Made by a program: the position numbers and the translations under genes
Notes under the pieces: model-generated
The model's input: only the letters and a program-made list of their open reading frames with translations
What the model was told of the DNA's origin: nothing
Database searches by the model: none
Shown: one piece after another, positions 33,257 to 43,195 of the stretch
Numbering within the stretch: the first letter of the stretch is position 1
How the letters are laid out: every line of letters starts with the position of its first letter
Source: Streptomyces spororaveus
Lineage (GTDB): Bacteria > Actinomycetota > Actinomycetes > Streptomycetales > Streptomycetaceae
Assembly (NCBI RefSeq): GCF_016755875.1
Contig: NZ_BNED01000005.1
Coordinates: 744,001-808,000, forward strand
Length of the DNA: 64,000 nucleotides
Direction of reading: 5' to 3'

Positions 33257-33285
33257 ACCATAACAAGGCCACCACCCAATGTCTA
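33257..33285 (-). promoter_or_regulatory. Sigma-HrdB-like promoter for the MerR-type gene
   Basis: On the minus strand, TAGACA (33285-33280), a 17-base spacer, and TATGGT (33262-33257). This is close to TTGACA-N17-TAGGAT-type housekeeping promoters. It predicts a leader of about 470 bases. Confidence 0.5.
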
Positions 33286-33471
33286 CTCTGACCGACGTAG
33301 ATTTTTGTGCGTTCGACGGATAGGTAATCGGCCTCGAACGCCTACGGTGGTGGACGGGTAGGCCACACCGGGGCGGCGCCGGTGCGGGAGACGGCGCCGC
33401 CGGGCCGGATGGCCGGATCTGAGACGACTTCGTCATTGCGGACACCGGGGCAGGGGAACGAGGATCGGTGC

Positions 33472-34452
33472 ATGCCCGCACCCCACCGCGTCGTCATCGT
33501 CGCCTTCCCCGGCGTGGAGCTCCTGGACATCACAGGACCCGCCGAGGTGTTCTCGGTCGCGTCCCGGGTCTCCGAGGGCGGCATCCCCGGCTACGCCGTT
33601 CAGGTCGCCACGGAGGACGGCGCTCCGGTGGCCACCTCCAGCGGCCTGCGGGTCCATTCCGACCTGCGGCTGGACGAGGTGACCGGCCGCGTCGACACCC
33701 TCCTGGTGTCCGGAGCGGTCGCCCACCCCGAAGGGGGTGGCGTCCAGGCCGTCGTCGATCCGGTGGTCACCGACTGGCTCCGTAAGGCGGCACCGCGGGC
33801 GGGGCGTACCGGATCGGTGTGTGCGGGAGCCCATCTGCTGGCCGCGGCCGGCCTGCTGGACGGCCGGACCGCCACCACCCACTGGCTCACGGCGGCGCAA
33901 CTGGCCGCCGCACATCCAGAGGTCGACGTGGACCCCGATCCGATCTTCATCCGCTCCGGTCGGGTGTGGACCTGCGCCGGGATCACCTCGGGCATGGACA
34001 TGGCGCTGGCGATGGTGGCCGAGGACCACGGCCAGGCCCTCGCGCTCGCCACCGCGCGCGTGATGGTCATGTACGTCCAACGCTCCGGCGGCCAGAGCCA
34101 GTTCAGCGTGCCCCTCTCCGTCCGGGCACCCGCTGACGACCGCATCGGCGAGCTCCGCCGGTGGATCACCGAACACCCCGACGCGGACCTCTCCGCCGAG
34201 TCTCTCGCCCAGCGCCTCAGCCTCAGCACGCGGCACTTCTCACGGCTCTTCGCGCAGCGCACCGGCACCACGCCCGCCGCCTACGTGGAGTCGGCCCGGC
34301 TGGAGGCCGCACGGCGCCTCCTCGAGGAGAGCGACGCCGGTCTGCCGCAGGTGGCCGCCGCCAGCGGCCTCCGCTCCTTGCAGACCCTCCACCGGTGCTT
34401 CCAACGGCACCTGGGGACAACCCCCGCCGAATACCGCCGCCGCTTCCGCTGA
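33472..34452 (+). CDS. GlxA-type AraC-family regulator (DJ-1 domain plus HTH)
   Basis: 326 residues. The N-terminal DJ-1/PfpI-like domain (about 5-170) has VVIVAFPGVELLDITGPAEVF and the nucleophile-elbow region RTGSVCAGAHLLAAAGLLDG, with Cys as in GlxA proteins. The C-terminal AraC HTH (about 215-320) has LSLSTRHFSRLFAQRTGTTP and AAYVESARLEAARRLLEES. The effector is unknown. An MBL-fold hydrolase follows after about 100 bases on the same strand and may be its target. Confidence 0.93.
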   Translation: MPAPHRVVIVAFPGVELLDITGPAEVFSVASRVSEGGIPGYAVQVATEDGAPVATSSGLRVHSDLRLDEVTGRVDTLLVSGAVAHPEGGGVQAVVDPVVTDWLRKAAPRAGRTGSVCAGAHLLAAAGLLDGRTATTHWLTAAQLAAAHPEVDVDPDPIFIRSGRVWTCAGITSGMDMALAMVAEDHGQALALATARVMVMYVQRSGGQSQFSVPLSVRAPADDRIGELRRWITEHPDADLSAESLAQRLSLSTRHFSRLFAQRTGTTPAAYVESARLEAARRLLEESDAGLPQVAAASGLRSLQTLHRCFQRHLGTTPAEYRRRFR

Positions 34453-34553
34453 GAGCGGCCCGTCCCCTACCGCACACCCGCACCGCCCGCCCCTGCCTGC
34501 GGCCGGCGGAAGCCGAGGCATGCCCACGCCCGGCCCCTACACGAAAGGCCGTC

Positions 34554-35303
34554 ATGTCCGGCACGAAGATCATTCCGATTCCGGTGCTCGGCAAGCACGC
34601 CGTCAACGCCTACTTGCTGCTGGGCCGACGTCCCGTCCTCGTCGACGCCGGAACGCCGGGCAGCGGACGCCTCATCCACGACCGGATCGCCGCTCACGGA
34701 GTGGACCCCGCCGACCTCGCCCTGATCGTCATCACCCACGGCCACATCGACCACTTCGGCTCCGCAGCAGAACTGCAGCGCCTGACGGGCGCACCCGTCG
34801 CCGGGCACACCGCCGACCTCGAACCCTTCCGTACCGGCCGACCGCTGATGCCGTACCTTCCCACGGGACCCATGGGTCGTCTGATGAGCAGGAACAGGAA
34901 GCTCCACGTCGCGGCGGACCCGTTCGAACCCGAGATCCTGATCAGCGGCGAAACCGATCTGTCGGACTTCGGGCTGGCGGGACGGATCATGCCCACCCCG
35001 GGCCACACCGCAGGCTCCGTCTCCGTTCTCACCGATGACGGGAACCTCGTCGCCGGTGACCTCGTGGCCAACTCCTTCATGGGGCTCATCCCCGGCAAGC
35101 CGGCGAACCCGCCCTTCCATGACGACTCCCTGGGCAACCTCACGAGCCTGCGCGCCATGCTCGACCTCGGCCCCAGCCGCCTCCACGTCGGCCACGGCAC
35201 TCCGCTTGACCCCGATCGCGTACGCCGGTGGGCGCGGCGGGAGCAACGACGGCTGTCCCGCCTCGACTCCCGAGGGCGTCTCCGAAGCCGTACGAAGAGC
35301 TGA
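34554..35303 (+). CDS. MBL-fold metallo-hydrolase
   Basis: 249 residues, GAAAGG upstream of the ATG. The metallo-beta-lactamase fold with metal ligands is complete: THGHIDHFG (HxHxDH), the later His in MPTPGHTAGSVSV, Asp in VAGDLVANSF and His in LHVGHG. The substrate is not evident; related proteins are glyoxalase-II-like or lactone hydrolases. A basic C-terminal tail (RRWARREQRRLSRLDSRGRLR) is unusual and may bind nucleic acid or membrane. It lies directly after the GlxA-type regulator. Confidence 0.9.
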   Translation: MSGTKIIPIPVLGKHAVNAYLLLGRRPVLVDAGTPGSGRLIHDRIAAHGVDPADLALIVITHGHIDHFGSAAELQRLTGAPVAGHTADLEPFRTGRPLMPYLPTGPMGRLMSRNRKLHVAADPFEPEILISGETDLSDFGLAGRIMPTPGHTAGSVSVLTDDGNLVAGDLVANSFMGLIPGKPANPPFHDDSLGNLTSLRAMLDLGPSRLHVGHGTPLDPDRVRRWARREQRRLSRLDSRGRLRSRTKS

Positions 35304-35427
35304 CACGGGCATGCTGCTGTCCCTCCCCAGGTGGTCCTCGCGGGAGTCGGCCTGGATCACCTTGACGTCCTTCGGGTACCACTCCCGGTAGGGGAATGCC
35401 GGTTCAGCGGGTGGTGCAGCGGGTGGT

Positions 35428-37011
35428 TCAGTGGGTGAAGAGGTCGGGGTCGGCCGCCTTCCAGTCGGCTGCCCAGCTTTCGGGCGGCGAAGCGATCAGT
35501 TCTCCGGGGGCGAGCCAGGCGTGCAGTTCGGCGTACGAGCGGACGGTGTGCGGGTCCACCCGCTGGAGCAGCATGTGGGGGCGCAGCCCGCGCGCGTCGT
35601 CGACGCCCATGGCTGCCATGATCTGCAGCGCGCTCTTGACGGTCGCCTCCTGGTAACGCCGTACGCGCTGCGCCTTGTCACCGACGTCCAGGGCCCGGGC
35701 GCGCCGCTCGTCCTGGGTGGCGACCCCGACGGGGCAGGTGTTGGTGTGGCAGCGCTGGGCCTGGATGCAGCCGATCGCGAACATCATGGCGCGGGCCGAG
35801 TTGGTGTAGTCGGCGCCTTGGACCAGGCGTTTGACGAGGTCGCTGCCGGTGGCGATCTTCCCGGAGGCTCCGATCCGGATGCGGTCGCGCAGCCCGGAGC
35901 CGACGAGGGCGTTGTGGACGGTCATCAGTCCGTCGCCGAGCGGCAGGCCGACGTGGTCGGCGAACTCCAGGGGTGCCGCGCCCGTTCCGCCCTCCGCCCC
36001 GTCGACGACGATGAAGTCAGGGGTGACGTCCGCGTCCCGCATGGCCTTGCACACGGCGAGGAACTCGCGGCGCGAGCCGACGCACAGCTTGAACCCCACG
36101 GGCTTGCCACCGGCGAGCTCCCGCATGCGGGCCAGGAAGTGCACCAGCTCGCGCGGGGTGGAGTACACGCGGTGGAACGGCGGCGAGACGACGGTCTCCC
36201 CCTGCGGCACCCCGCGCACCTGCGCGATCTCCGCGTTCACCTTGGCACCGGGCAGGACGCCGCCGATGCCCGGCTTGGCGCCCTGACTGATCTTCAGCGA
36301 CACGCATTTGACCTGTGGGTGCGCGGCCTTTTCGGCGAACTGCCGCTCGTCGAACCCCCCGTCGCCGGTACGGCACCCGAAGTATCCGGTTCCGATCTCC
36401 CATATGAGGTCCCCGCCGGGGCGCCGGTGGTACTCGGACACGCCGCCTTCGCCGGTGTCATGGGCGAAACCGCCCAGCTGTGCCCCGGTGTTGAGGGCGA
36501 GGACGGCGTTGGCGGACAGGGAGCCGAAGCTCATCGCCGAGACGTTGAGCAGGGACATGTCGTACGGCTCGGTGCAGTCGGGTCCGCCGACCCGGACCCG
36601 GGGCGGATCGGCCTGTACCGGGTGCGGGGCCATGGACGGCGTGAGGTATTCGCTGCCGGGCCGGAGAAGGTCGCGCTCGGTGCCGAATGCCTCCTCCGCG
36701 TCTGTGCCCTTGGCCCGCTCGTAGACGATGCTGCGGGTGTCACGGTCGAAGGGGCTGCCGTCGATGTTCCGTTCGATGAAGTACTGCTGGATCTCCGGCC
36801 GCAGCGCCTCCAGCGCGAACCGGAGATGACCGAGAAGGGGGTAGTTCCGCAGGACGGAATGCCTGCGTTGCAGCAGGTCGTACGAGGCCACCAGGGCGAG
36901 CAGCAGCGACGGAGCGGCCACGGCCCACCACCAGGGCGAGAGGAGGGCGGCGCCGACCGCGGCGAGCGCCGCTGCGGCGCCGGGCAGGATCAGGGTGAGT
37001 GTCTTCAGCAC
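35428..37011 (-). CDS. FMN-binding glutamate synthase-like protein (GltB2 type)
   Basis: 527 residues from GTG 37011, the first credible start; upstream codons are relic sequence. One or two N-terminal membrane helices (LTLILPGAAAALAAVGAALLSPWWWAVAAPSLLLALV) anchor the protein. The TIM-barrel glutamate synthase domain (about 140-500) follows: VSAMSFGSLSANAVLALN, VKCVSLKISQGAKPGIGGVLPG, FIVVDGAEGGTGAAPLEFAD and the iron-sulfur Cys region CIQAQRCHTNTCPVGVA. There is no amidotransferase domain, so ammonia or another substrate is used; the physiological reaction of this stand-alone group is unsettled. Its 5-prime flank is a decayed mycothione reductase gene. Confidence 0.9.
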   Translation of the reverse strand: MLKTLTLILPGAAAALAAVGAALLSPWWWAVAAPSLLLALVASYDLLQRRHSVLRNYPLLGHLRFALEALRPEIQQYFIERNIDGSPFDRDTRSIVYERAKGTDAEEAFGTERDLLRPGSEYLTPSMAPHPVQADPPRVRVGGPDCTEPYDMSLLNVSAMSFGSLSANAVLALNTGAQLGGFAHDTGEGGVSEYHRRPGGDLIWEIGTGYFGCRTGDGGFDERQFAEKAAHPQVKCVSLKISQGAKPGIGGVLPGAKVNAEIAQVRGVPQGETVVSPPFHRVYSTPRELVHFLARMRELAGGKPVGFKLCVGSRREFLAVCKAMRDADVTPDFIVVDGAEGGTGAAPLEFADHVGLPLGDGLMTVHNALVGSGLRDRIRIGASGKIATGSDLVKRLVQGADYTNSARAMMFAIGCIQAQRCHTNTCPVGVATQDERRARALDVGDKAQRVRRYQEATVKSALQIMAAMGVDDARGLRPHMLLQRVDPHTVRSYAELHAWLAPGELIASPPESWAADWKAADPDLFTH

Positions 37012-37084
37012 GCCCCGCTTGTGTCCCGAAGACCGCGCGCCAAGCACTCGGGGCGGCCCGCGCGTGCCGGGCGTGGAGCCCTCT

Positions 37085-37407
37085 GTCACGACAGTCCTGG
37101 TCGGCGGCACCGACCGAGGCGATCCGGCGAACGCGTCGGCCAGTTCTGCGGCGATGCAGTCGCCGCCGAGGCGCATCACGGTGTCGGACGTCTCGTACGG
37201 CGGCGTCCACGTCGTACGCGCCCGCTTCGCGGACGGTGCGGGCGAGGCGCGCGGTGCAGGCGGGCATCTTGCTCGCAATGGATCCGGCGTTCAGGCAGGT
37301 TCCTCGGAACCGGCGCTCCCCGACTGTGGCCACGTCCAGATTGCGAACGAGTCGACGAGGGCGTTGCCGGATCCCGCACCGATGACGACAAGGTCGTGAT
37401 GACGCAT
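37085..37407 (-). pseudogene. Decayed mycothione reductase gene
   Basis: The start MRHHDLVVIGAGSGNALVD is the FAD-binding N-terminus of mycothione reductase. After a frameshift it continues ERRFRGTCLNAGSIASKM and TVREAGAYDVDAAV. The redox-active CxxxxC motif (TCLNVGCIPTKM in intact enzymes) has lost its second Cys (now Ser). The rest of the enzyme, over 350 residues, is missing and the region runs into the glutamate synthase gene. Mycothiol is specific to actinobacteria, so this also supports the taxonomy. Confidence 0.75.
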
Positions 37408-37471
37408 CCGGCCGGCCAGGCACACCCCGCCGGCATTTCGCCAGTGAGCGTGGGACCGGTTCAGGCTGACG

Positions 37472-37723
37472 TCAGCGGTCCTCGGAGGTCTCCTGCGGCT
37501 CGTCATCGGGGTGGATCTGCTCCTCCCGGCCGATGCCCGGACGGTGGCGCTTGGCACGGTGGCTCCCGCCGGCATCCGTATCCGAGTCGTCGTCCGCCAG
37601 GCCCGAGCGCTGGACGACGGCGTCGTCCGCCTGCTGCCGGGCCTCGCGGTCACCGCTCTCGCCCACGGCCTCGGACGGCGTGGTCCGCCGCGCGTGCTGC
37701 CTGGACGTTTCGTGGTCTGTCAC
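37472..37723 (-). CDS. Small hydrophilic protein, possibly stress-induced
   Basis: 83 residues from a GTG with GGAGGACAC just upstream. It is highly polar and probably disordered (ESGDREARQQADDAVVQRSGLADDDSDTDAGG) with an acidic end. No domain is recognised. A sigma-B-like element (GACT-N15-GGGTAG, 37758-37782) lies 34 bases before the start, which supports both the gene and stress control. It sits between two pseudogenes, so it may be a survivor of a degraded region. Confidence 0.6.
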   Translation of the reverse strand: MTDHETSRQHARRTTPSEAVGESGDREARQQADDAVVQRSGLADDDSDTDAGGSHRAKRHRPGIGREEQIHPDDEPQETSEDR

Positions 37724-37757
37724 CGTGTCCTCCCTCGGTGGTGCCTACGTACCGCGG

Positions 37758-37782
37758 CTACCCCGCCCCCTCACCCGTAGTC
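37758..37782 (-). promoter_or_regulatory. Candidate sigma-B-type promoter (GACT-N15-GGGTAG)
   Basis: Fits GNNT-N14-16-GGGTAY except for the final base; correctly placed upstream of the small hydrophilic gene. Confidence 0.45.
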
Positions 37783-37794
37783 CCCCGTAGTCCT

Positions 37795-38445
37795 GGGAGG
37801 CTCGCCCCGCGGGTCGGTTGACCGGACGGCCGACCAGGCTGGGAGTGCCCCCGGCAGCTCTCTCGACGGCCTCAGGGTGGGCGCCGCGCGCAGTTGCATC
37901 GCGTCGAACGAGTCGTCGCCGCCCCCGAAGCGCTGGTTCCAGAAGTCCGGACCGGCATCCAGAAGGTAGGAGCGCAGGACCCTTGTGCCGGAACGAGCGG
38001 CCGTCGTCGAAGCCGAAGGTGTAGACGCGGGCGATGGGCCGTCGAAGGTCACGTCCTGGACGATGACCGGGATGTCGTCGACCCCGTACGTCCTGGGCAG
38101 GGGCAGGGCCGCCCACTCCGTGTCTCCGTGTCGTCCAGGAGGAACAGGCCCGCAAGGCCGCGCCGGGCGTGCGTCTGGTCGCACCGAGCGGGTGCGGGTG
38201 GTACCAGAGGGTCGCGGCCGGCTGCGCGATCGTCCACTCTGAGGCCCAGCTATCGCCCGTCGGCACCATCTGGTGCGGGCCGCCGTCCATCGCGGCGGGC
38301 AGGTGCATGCCGTGCCAGTGAAGGGTGGATTCCTCCGGCAAGGTGTTGGCCACCCGCACCCGGGTCTTCTCGCCCTTCGCCGCGCGGAGGGCGGGGCCGA
38401 GGTGGCTGCCGTTGAAACCCCAGGTGGGGGGCTCCCGATTTTAGA
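37795..38445 (-). pseudogene. Frameshifted multicopper oxidase gene
   Basis: Family sequence is spread over at least three frames. TWGFNGSHLGPALRAAKGEK leads into RVRVANTLPEESTLHWHGMH and LPAAMDGGPHQMVPTGDSW with WYHPH, both copper-ligand motifs intact. EWAALPLPRTYGVDDIPVIV and QDVTFDG appear in another frame, then FGFDDGRSFRHKG and AGPDFWNQRF in others. There is no start region, and the last two-thirds of the enzyme is missing. This is a dead copper oxidase, perhaps once linked to copper tolerance. Confidence 0.75.
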
Positions 38446-38792
38446 CATGCCCATGACGCTACGGACGGCGCTCGCGCCCCACACCGGGGACCGACCCCGG
38501 GCCGACCCCCACACCGCCCCGAGTCGGTTCAGGGGCGCGGGCCCGGATGCAGGCCCGGTACTCAACTTTCGAGGCCCACCCAGCCGAGCAGGAGTACCGC
38601 GACCGGACGGCCCAGCCCGGTCGCCGGGGTGACGGCGGCGTCCTAGCGTGGAGGAGTTCGGGCCTGCCCCGCGGTCCGAGGCCTGCGTCGTCTGCCCCGT
38701 CATCGCGTGCCGCGGCACGGCTCGATCCCGAGGCCGGCCGCACCGCCGCACACACATCACCGGTGGTCGTGCCGCTGGTGGGACGGAGACAG
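38446..38792. other. Upstream region of the arylsulfatase gene
   Basis: 347 bases between the oxidase relic and the sulfatase. It presumably holds the sulfatase promoter; I see no clear motif. Confidence 0.4.
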
Positions 38793-41153
38793 ATGGCGCA
38801 GTCGTCGTGGCGTGAGTACCGGCCCGGGCAGCGGTTCCCGGGGGTGATCGGCCGCACGGCCGAGGAGTCGACTCCGGCCTGGCCACAGCCGGTGCGCGCG
38901 GTTCCGGGTGCGCCGAACGTGCTGTTCATCGTGTTCGACGACGTCGGATTCGGACAGTTCGGCTGCTACGGAAGCCCGATCGAGACGCCGCATCTGGACG
39001 CACTGGCCGCGGGCGGGCTGCTGTACAGAAACATGCACACCACCGCGCTGTGCTCGCCGTCGCGCTCCTGCATCATCACGGGCCGTAACCACCACGCGAA
39101 CGGCATGGCGGCGATCACGGAGCTGGCCACCGGCTATCCGGGTTACGACGGGCAGATCCCGTTCGAGAACGGGTTCCTGTCGGAGATGCTGCTGCAGCAC
39201 GGCTACAACACGTACATGGTCGGCAAGTGGCACCTGATGCCCTCGGAGCAGGAGTCGGCGGCCGGGCCGTACGACCGGTGGCCGCTGGGGCGGGGCTTCG
39301 AGCGGTTCTACGGATTCCTGGGCGGGGACACGAGCCAGTGGTATCCGGAACTGGTGTACGACAACCACCAGGTCGAGCCTCCGGCCTCGCCGGAGGAGGG
39401 CTACCACCTGACGGAAGACCTGGTGGACCGGGCGGTCTCGTTCATCGCCGACGCCAAGCAGGTCGCCCCGGACAAGCCGTTCTTCATGAACCTTTGCCCG
39501 GGTGCCGCGCATGCCCCGCACCATGTGCCGAAGGAGTGGGCCGACCGCTACCGGGGTCGGTTCGACGACGGCTGGGAGGCCTACCGCGAGCGGACCTTCG
39601 CCCGGCAGAAGCAGCTCGGTGTGGTGCCCGCCGACGCGCAGTTGTCCCCGCACGATCCGGACGTGCCGCCGTGGGAGTCGCTGACGGCGGACGCGCGGCG
39701 CGTGGCCGCGCGGATGATGGAGGTCTACGCGGGATTCCTCTCCCACACCGACCACCACCTCGGCCGGCTGATGGACTTCCTGAAGGAGACCGGCGAGTTC
39801 GACAACACGCTGATCATGGTGGTCTCCGACAACGGGGCGAGTGCCGAGGGCGGGGCGACCGGCACCACCAACGAGCTGCAGTTCTTCAACAACGCGCCCG
39901 AGACGCTGGAGGAGAGCCTGGCGCGGATCGACGAGATCGGCGGCCCGACCACCTTCAACCACTACCCGTGGGGCTGGACCTCCGCGGGCAACACCCCGTT
40001 CCGGCGGTGGAAGCGGGAGACCTACCGCGGCGGCGTCAGCGACCCCTTCCTCGTCCACTGGCCCAGCGGCATCAAGGCCCGGGGCGAGGTCCGCGGCCAG
40101 TTCGCGCACATCATCGACATGGTCCCCACCGTCCTGGACGTGCTCGGCATCGAGGCACCGGCCACCATCCGCGGTGTCACCCAGTCGCCCCTGCACGGGG
40201 TCAGCTTCGCCCACACCTTCGACGACGACGGCGCCGCGAGCCGTCACCTCACCCAGTACTACGAGATGTTCGGACACCGGGCGATCGACCACGACGGATG
40301 GCGGGCGGTCTGCCCCTGGCCCGGCCCCTCCTTCACCGAGGCCGGGCGGCCTTTCGGCACCCCGATCACCATGGCCGACCTCGACGACCTCGATGCCCAT
40401 CACTGGGAGCTCTACCGCATCGACGAGGACGTCGCCGAGACCCGGAACCTCGCTCAGGAAAACCGCGCCAAACTCATCGAAATGATCTCCCTGTGGTACA
40501 TGGAGGCCGGCAAGTACAACGTGATGCCGATCGACGGGAGCGCCTTCGAGCGCATGATGCAGGAACGCCCCCAGATCACCCGGACCCGCACCAGCTACAC
40601 CCTCCGCCCCCACACCCAGGTCGTCCCCGCCGCGGTCGCCCCCAGGGTCCTCAACCGCCCGCACAGCGTCACCGCCGACGTCGAGATCCCACCCGCCGGC
40701 GCGGAAGGCGTCCTGCTCAGCCAGGGCACCAACGCCGGCGGCTGGTCCTTCTACATCAAGGACGGCCACCTGCACTACGCCCACAACTACGTCCAGCGGA
40801 CCCTGCACCACGTGGCATCCGGCGAGAGCGTGCCCGCAGGACGCCACACGCTCCGCTTCGAGTTCGAGCCCACCGGCGCCCCGGACATCGCCCACGGCAA
40901 GGGCGCGCCCGGCCGGGCCCAGCTGTACATCGACGGCCGCCTCGTCGGCCACACCGAGATGCCGGTCACCACGCCGATCGCCTTCAACCCGGGTGGCATG
41001 GCCTGCGGCGCCAACCCCGGATCGGCCGTCACCCCCGACTACCGGGCACCGTTCCGCTTCACCGGCACCCTGCACAGCGTCACCGTCGACCTGTCCGGCG
41101 ACCTGATCGTCGACGCCGAGAGCGAGATCCGCATGTACATGGCCCGCCAATAG
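38793..41153 (+). CDS. Arylsulfatase (type I, formylglycine-dependent)
   Basis: 786 residues; GGAG four to five bases before the ATG. The N-terminal metal-binding region is NVLFIVFDDVGFGQFGCYGS. The maturation motif CSPSR starts at Cys87, which is converted to formylglycine. Further signatures are YMVGKWHLMP, GAAHAPHHVPKEW and VVSDNGASAEGG. A C-terminal beta-rich domain of about 200 residues (GWSFYIKDGHLHYAHNYV) is characteristic of the long arylsulfatase subgroup. No signal peptide is seen, so it is probably cytoplasmic or leaves by an unusual route. It releases sulfate from aryl or carbohydrate esters; a sulfur cluster lies 14 kb downstream. A terminator hairpin overlaps its stop codon. Confidence 0.95.
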   Translation: MAQSSWREYRPGQRFPGVIGRTAEESTPAWPQPVRAVPGAPNVLFIVFDDVGFGQFGCYGSPIETPHLDALAAGGLLYRNMHTTALCSPSRSCIITGRNHHANGMAAITELATGYPGYDGQIPFENGFLSEMLLQHGYNTYMVGKWHLMPSEQESAAGPYDRWPLGRGFERFYGFLGGDTSQWYPELVYDNHQVEPPASPEEGYHLTEDLVDRAVSFIADAKQVAPDKPFFMNLCPGAAHAPHHVPKEWADRYRGRFDDGWEAYRERTFARQKQLGVVPADAQLSPHDPDVPPWESLTADARRVAARMMEVYAGFLSHTDHHLGRLMDFLKETGEFDNTLIMVVSDNGASAEGGATGTTNELQFFNNAPETLEESLARIDEIGGPTTFNHYPWGWTSAGNTPFRRWKRETYRGGVSDPFLVHWPSGIKARGEVRGQFAHIIDMVPTVLDVLGIEAPATIRGVTQSPLHGVSFAHTFDDDGAASRHLTQYYEMFGHRAIDHDGWRAVCPWPGPSFTEAGRPFGTPITMADLDDLDAHHWELYRIDEDVAETRNLAQENRAKLIEMISLWYMEAGKYNVMPIDGSAFERMMQERPQITRTRTSYTLRPHTQVVPAAVAPRVLNRPHSVTADVEIPPAGAEGVLLSQGTNAGGWSFYIKDGHLHYAHNYVQRTLHHVASGESVPAGRHTLRFEFEPTGAPDIAHGKGAPGRAQLYIDGRLVGHTEMPVTTPIAFNPGGMACGANPGSAVTPDYRAPFRFTGTLHSVTVDLSGDLIVDAESEIRMYMARQ

Positions 41154-41160
41154 GCGGGCC
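41141..41160 (+). terminator. Terminator hairpin spanning the sulfatase stop codon
   Basis: GGCCCGCC-AATA-GGCGGGCC, an eight-base perfect stem. The TAG stop lies in the loop and the first base of the right arm. Confidence 0.65.
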
Positions 41161-41208
41161 GTACTGTGGCCCCCCCTTTCGGCTACCGGTGCATTCATCA
41201 GACGGCTG

Positions 41209-41301
41209 TTAGGCGCGCTCGGTGTCCTCCGCGGGGATCTGGTAGACGCCGAATCCGAGGAGCGGCATCCGGGCGCCGTTGTTGAGGGTGACGGTCTGCA
41301 T
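41209..41301 (-). pseudogene. Stub of an aldo/keto reductase gene
   Basis: A 30-codon frame starting [20 protein letters not shown] and ending [10 protein letters not shown] is the exact N-terminus of a 2,5-diketogluconate-reductase-type aldo/keto reductase. It stops (TAA) where the intact family continues for about 240 more residues. The following DNA is the sulfatase 3-prime flank, so a deletion is likely. Confidence 0.7.
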
Positions 41302-41340
41302 GAGCGCGATGTCCTTCGCTGTGCGGGTGGGAGCGGGTGG

Positions 41341-41642
41341 TCAGGGGCTGACGAGGGCCTTGAGGACCCGGCGGTCGGCCATGTCCCGGTAGGCGGCCGG
41401 CGTCCGGTCGAGGGTGAACGTGCGGTCGAAGACGCGGCCGGGCGTGATGGTGCCGTCCAGGGCGTCGGGGCCGGTCCGCAGTCCGGTCACGTCCGCGCCG
41501 GTCTCCTCGACGACGCCGAGGAACTCGTGTCCCATGGGGCGGCCGACGTGTGCACCACCGCGTCGGCCGGATCGAGGATCTTCGGGTCGGGCCGGTCCTC
41601 GACGCGAACGTCGCCGGCTCCGTACATCACTGCTGCACGCAT
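41341..41642 (-). pseudogene. Deleted zinc-dependent alcohol dehydrogenase gene
   Basis: The N-terminus MRAAVMYGAGDVRVEDRPDP up to DAVVHTS is intact. The zinc-binding Cys region is missing; a frameshift then leads to MGHEFLGVVEETGADVTGLR, which joins directly to the C-terminus FDRTFTLDRTPAAYRDMADR and VLKALVSP. About two-thirds of the enzyme, including the NAD-binding domain, is gone. Confidence 0.75.
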
Positions 41643-41688
41643 GCGGGGTACTGCTCCCAACGGGGGTCGTGCCGGGCGGTGCGGGTGA

Positions 41689-43060
<1,372 letters not shown>

Positions 43061-43165
43061 ATGGCTGTGCGCTCCCGTCGTGCCGGGATGGCCGTGGGGC
43101 AGTCCTTGCGGGTGACCGGCGTACGACGGGCTCGGACCGCTTCCGGGCTCCGCGACCGCCGCTGA
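43061..43165 (+). CDS. 34-residue Arg-rich peptide
   Basis: A short frame with an excellent ribosome site (AAGGAGA, five bases before the ATG). It encodes MAVRSRRAGMAVGQSLRVTG followed by VRRARTASGLRDRR. Eleven of 34 residues are Arg, net charge strongly positive, no hydrophobic segment. It ends 30 bases before the LPMO-like gene and is probably on the same transcript. It could be a leader peptide, an RNA- or DNA-binding microprotein, or a chance frame; the ribosome site argues for translation. Confidence 0.45.
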   Translation: MAVRSRRAGMAVGQSLRVTGVRRARTASGLRDRR

Positions 43166-43195
43166 TCTCCTTCGGATCCGGATGAGAAGGACTTC

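Larger units (their letters stand above)
32841..33471. other. Long non-coding leader and divergent promoter region
   Basis: About 630 bases between the MerR-type gene (minus) and the GlxA-type gene (plus). It contains a promoter-like hexamer pair and a hairpin (separate entries). No reading frame has both a ribosome site and coding character. Confidence 0.5.

Noticed and set aside
35361..35381. GGAT-N16-GGGTAC match on the plus strand
   Set aside because: Fits the sigma-B consensus but no plus-strand gene follows; probably chance.
38757..41198. 813-codon minus-strand frame opposite the sulfatase
   Set aside because: The plus strand is an unmistakable sulfatase; the antisense translation is low-complexity.
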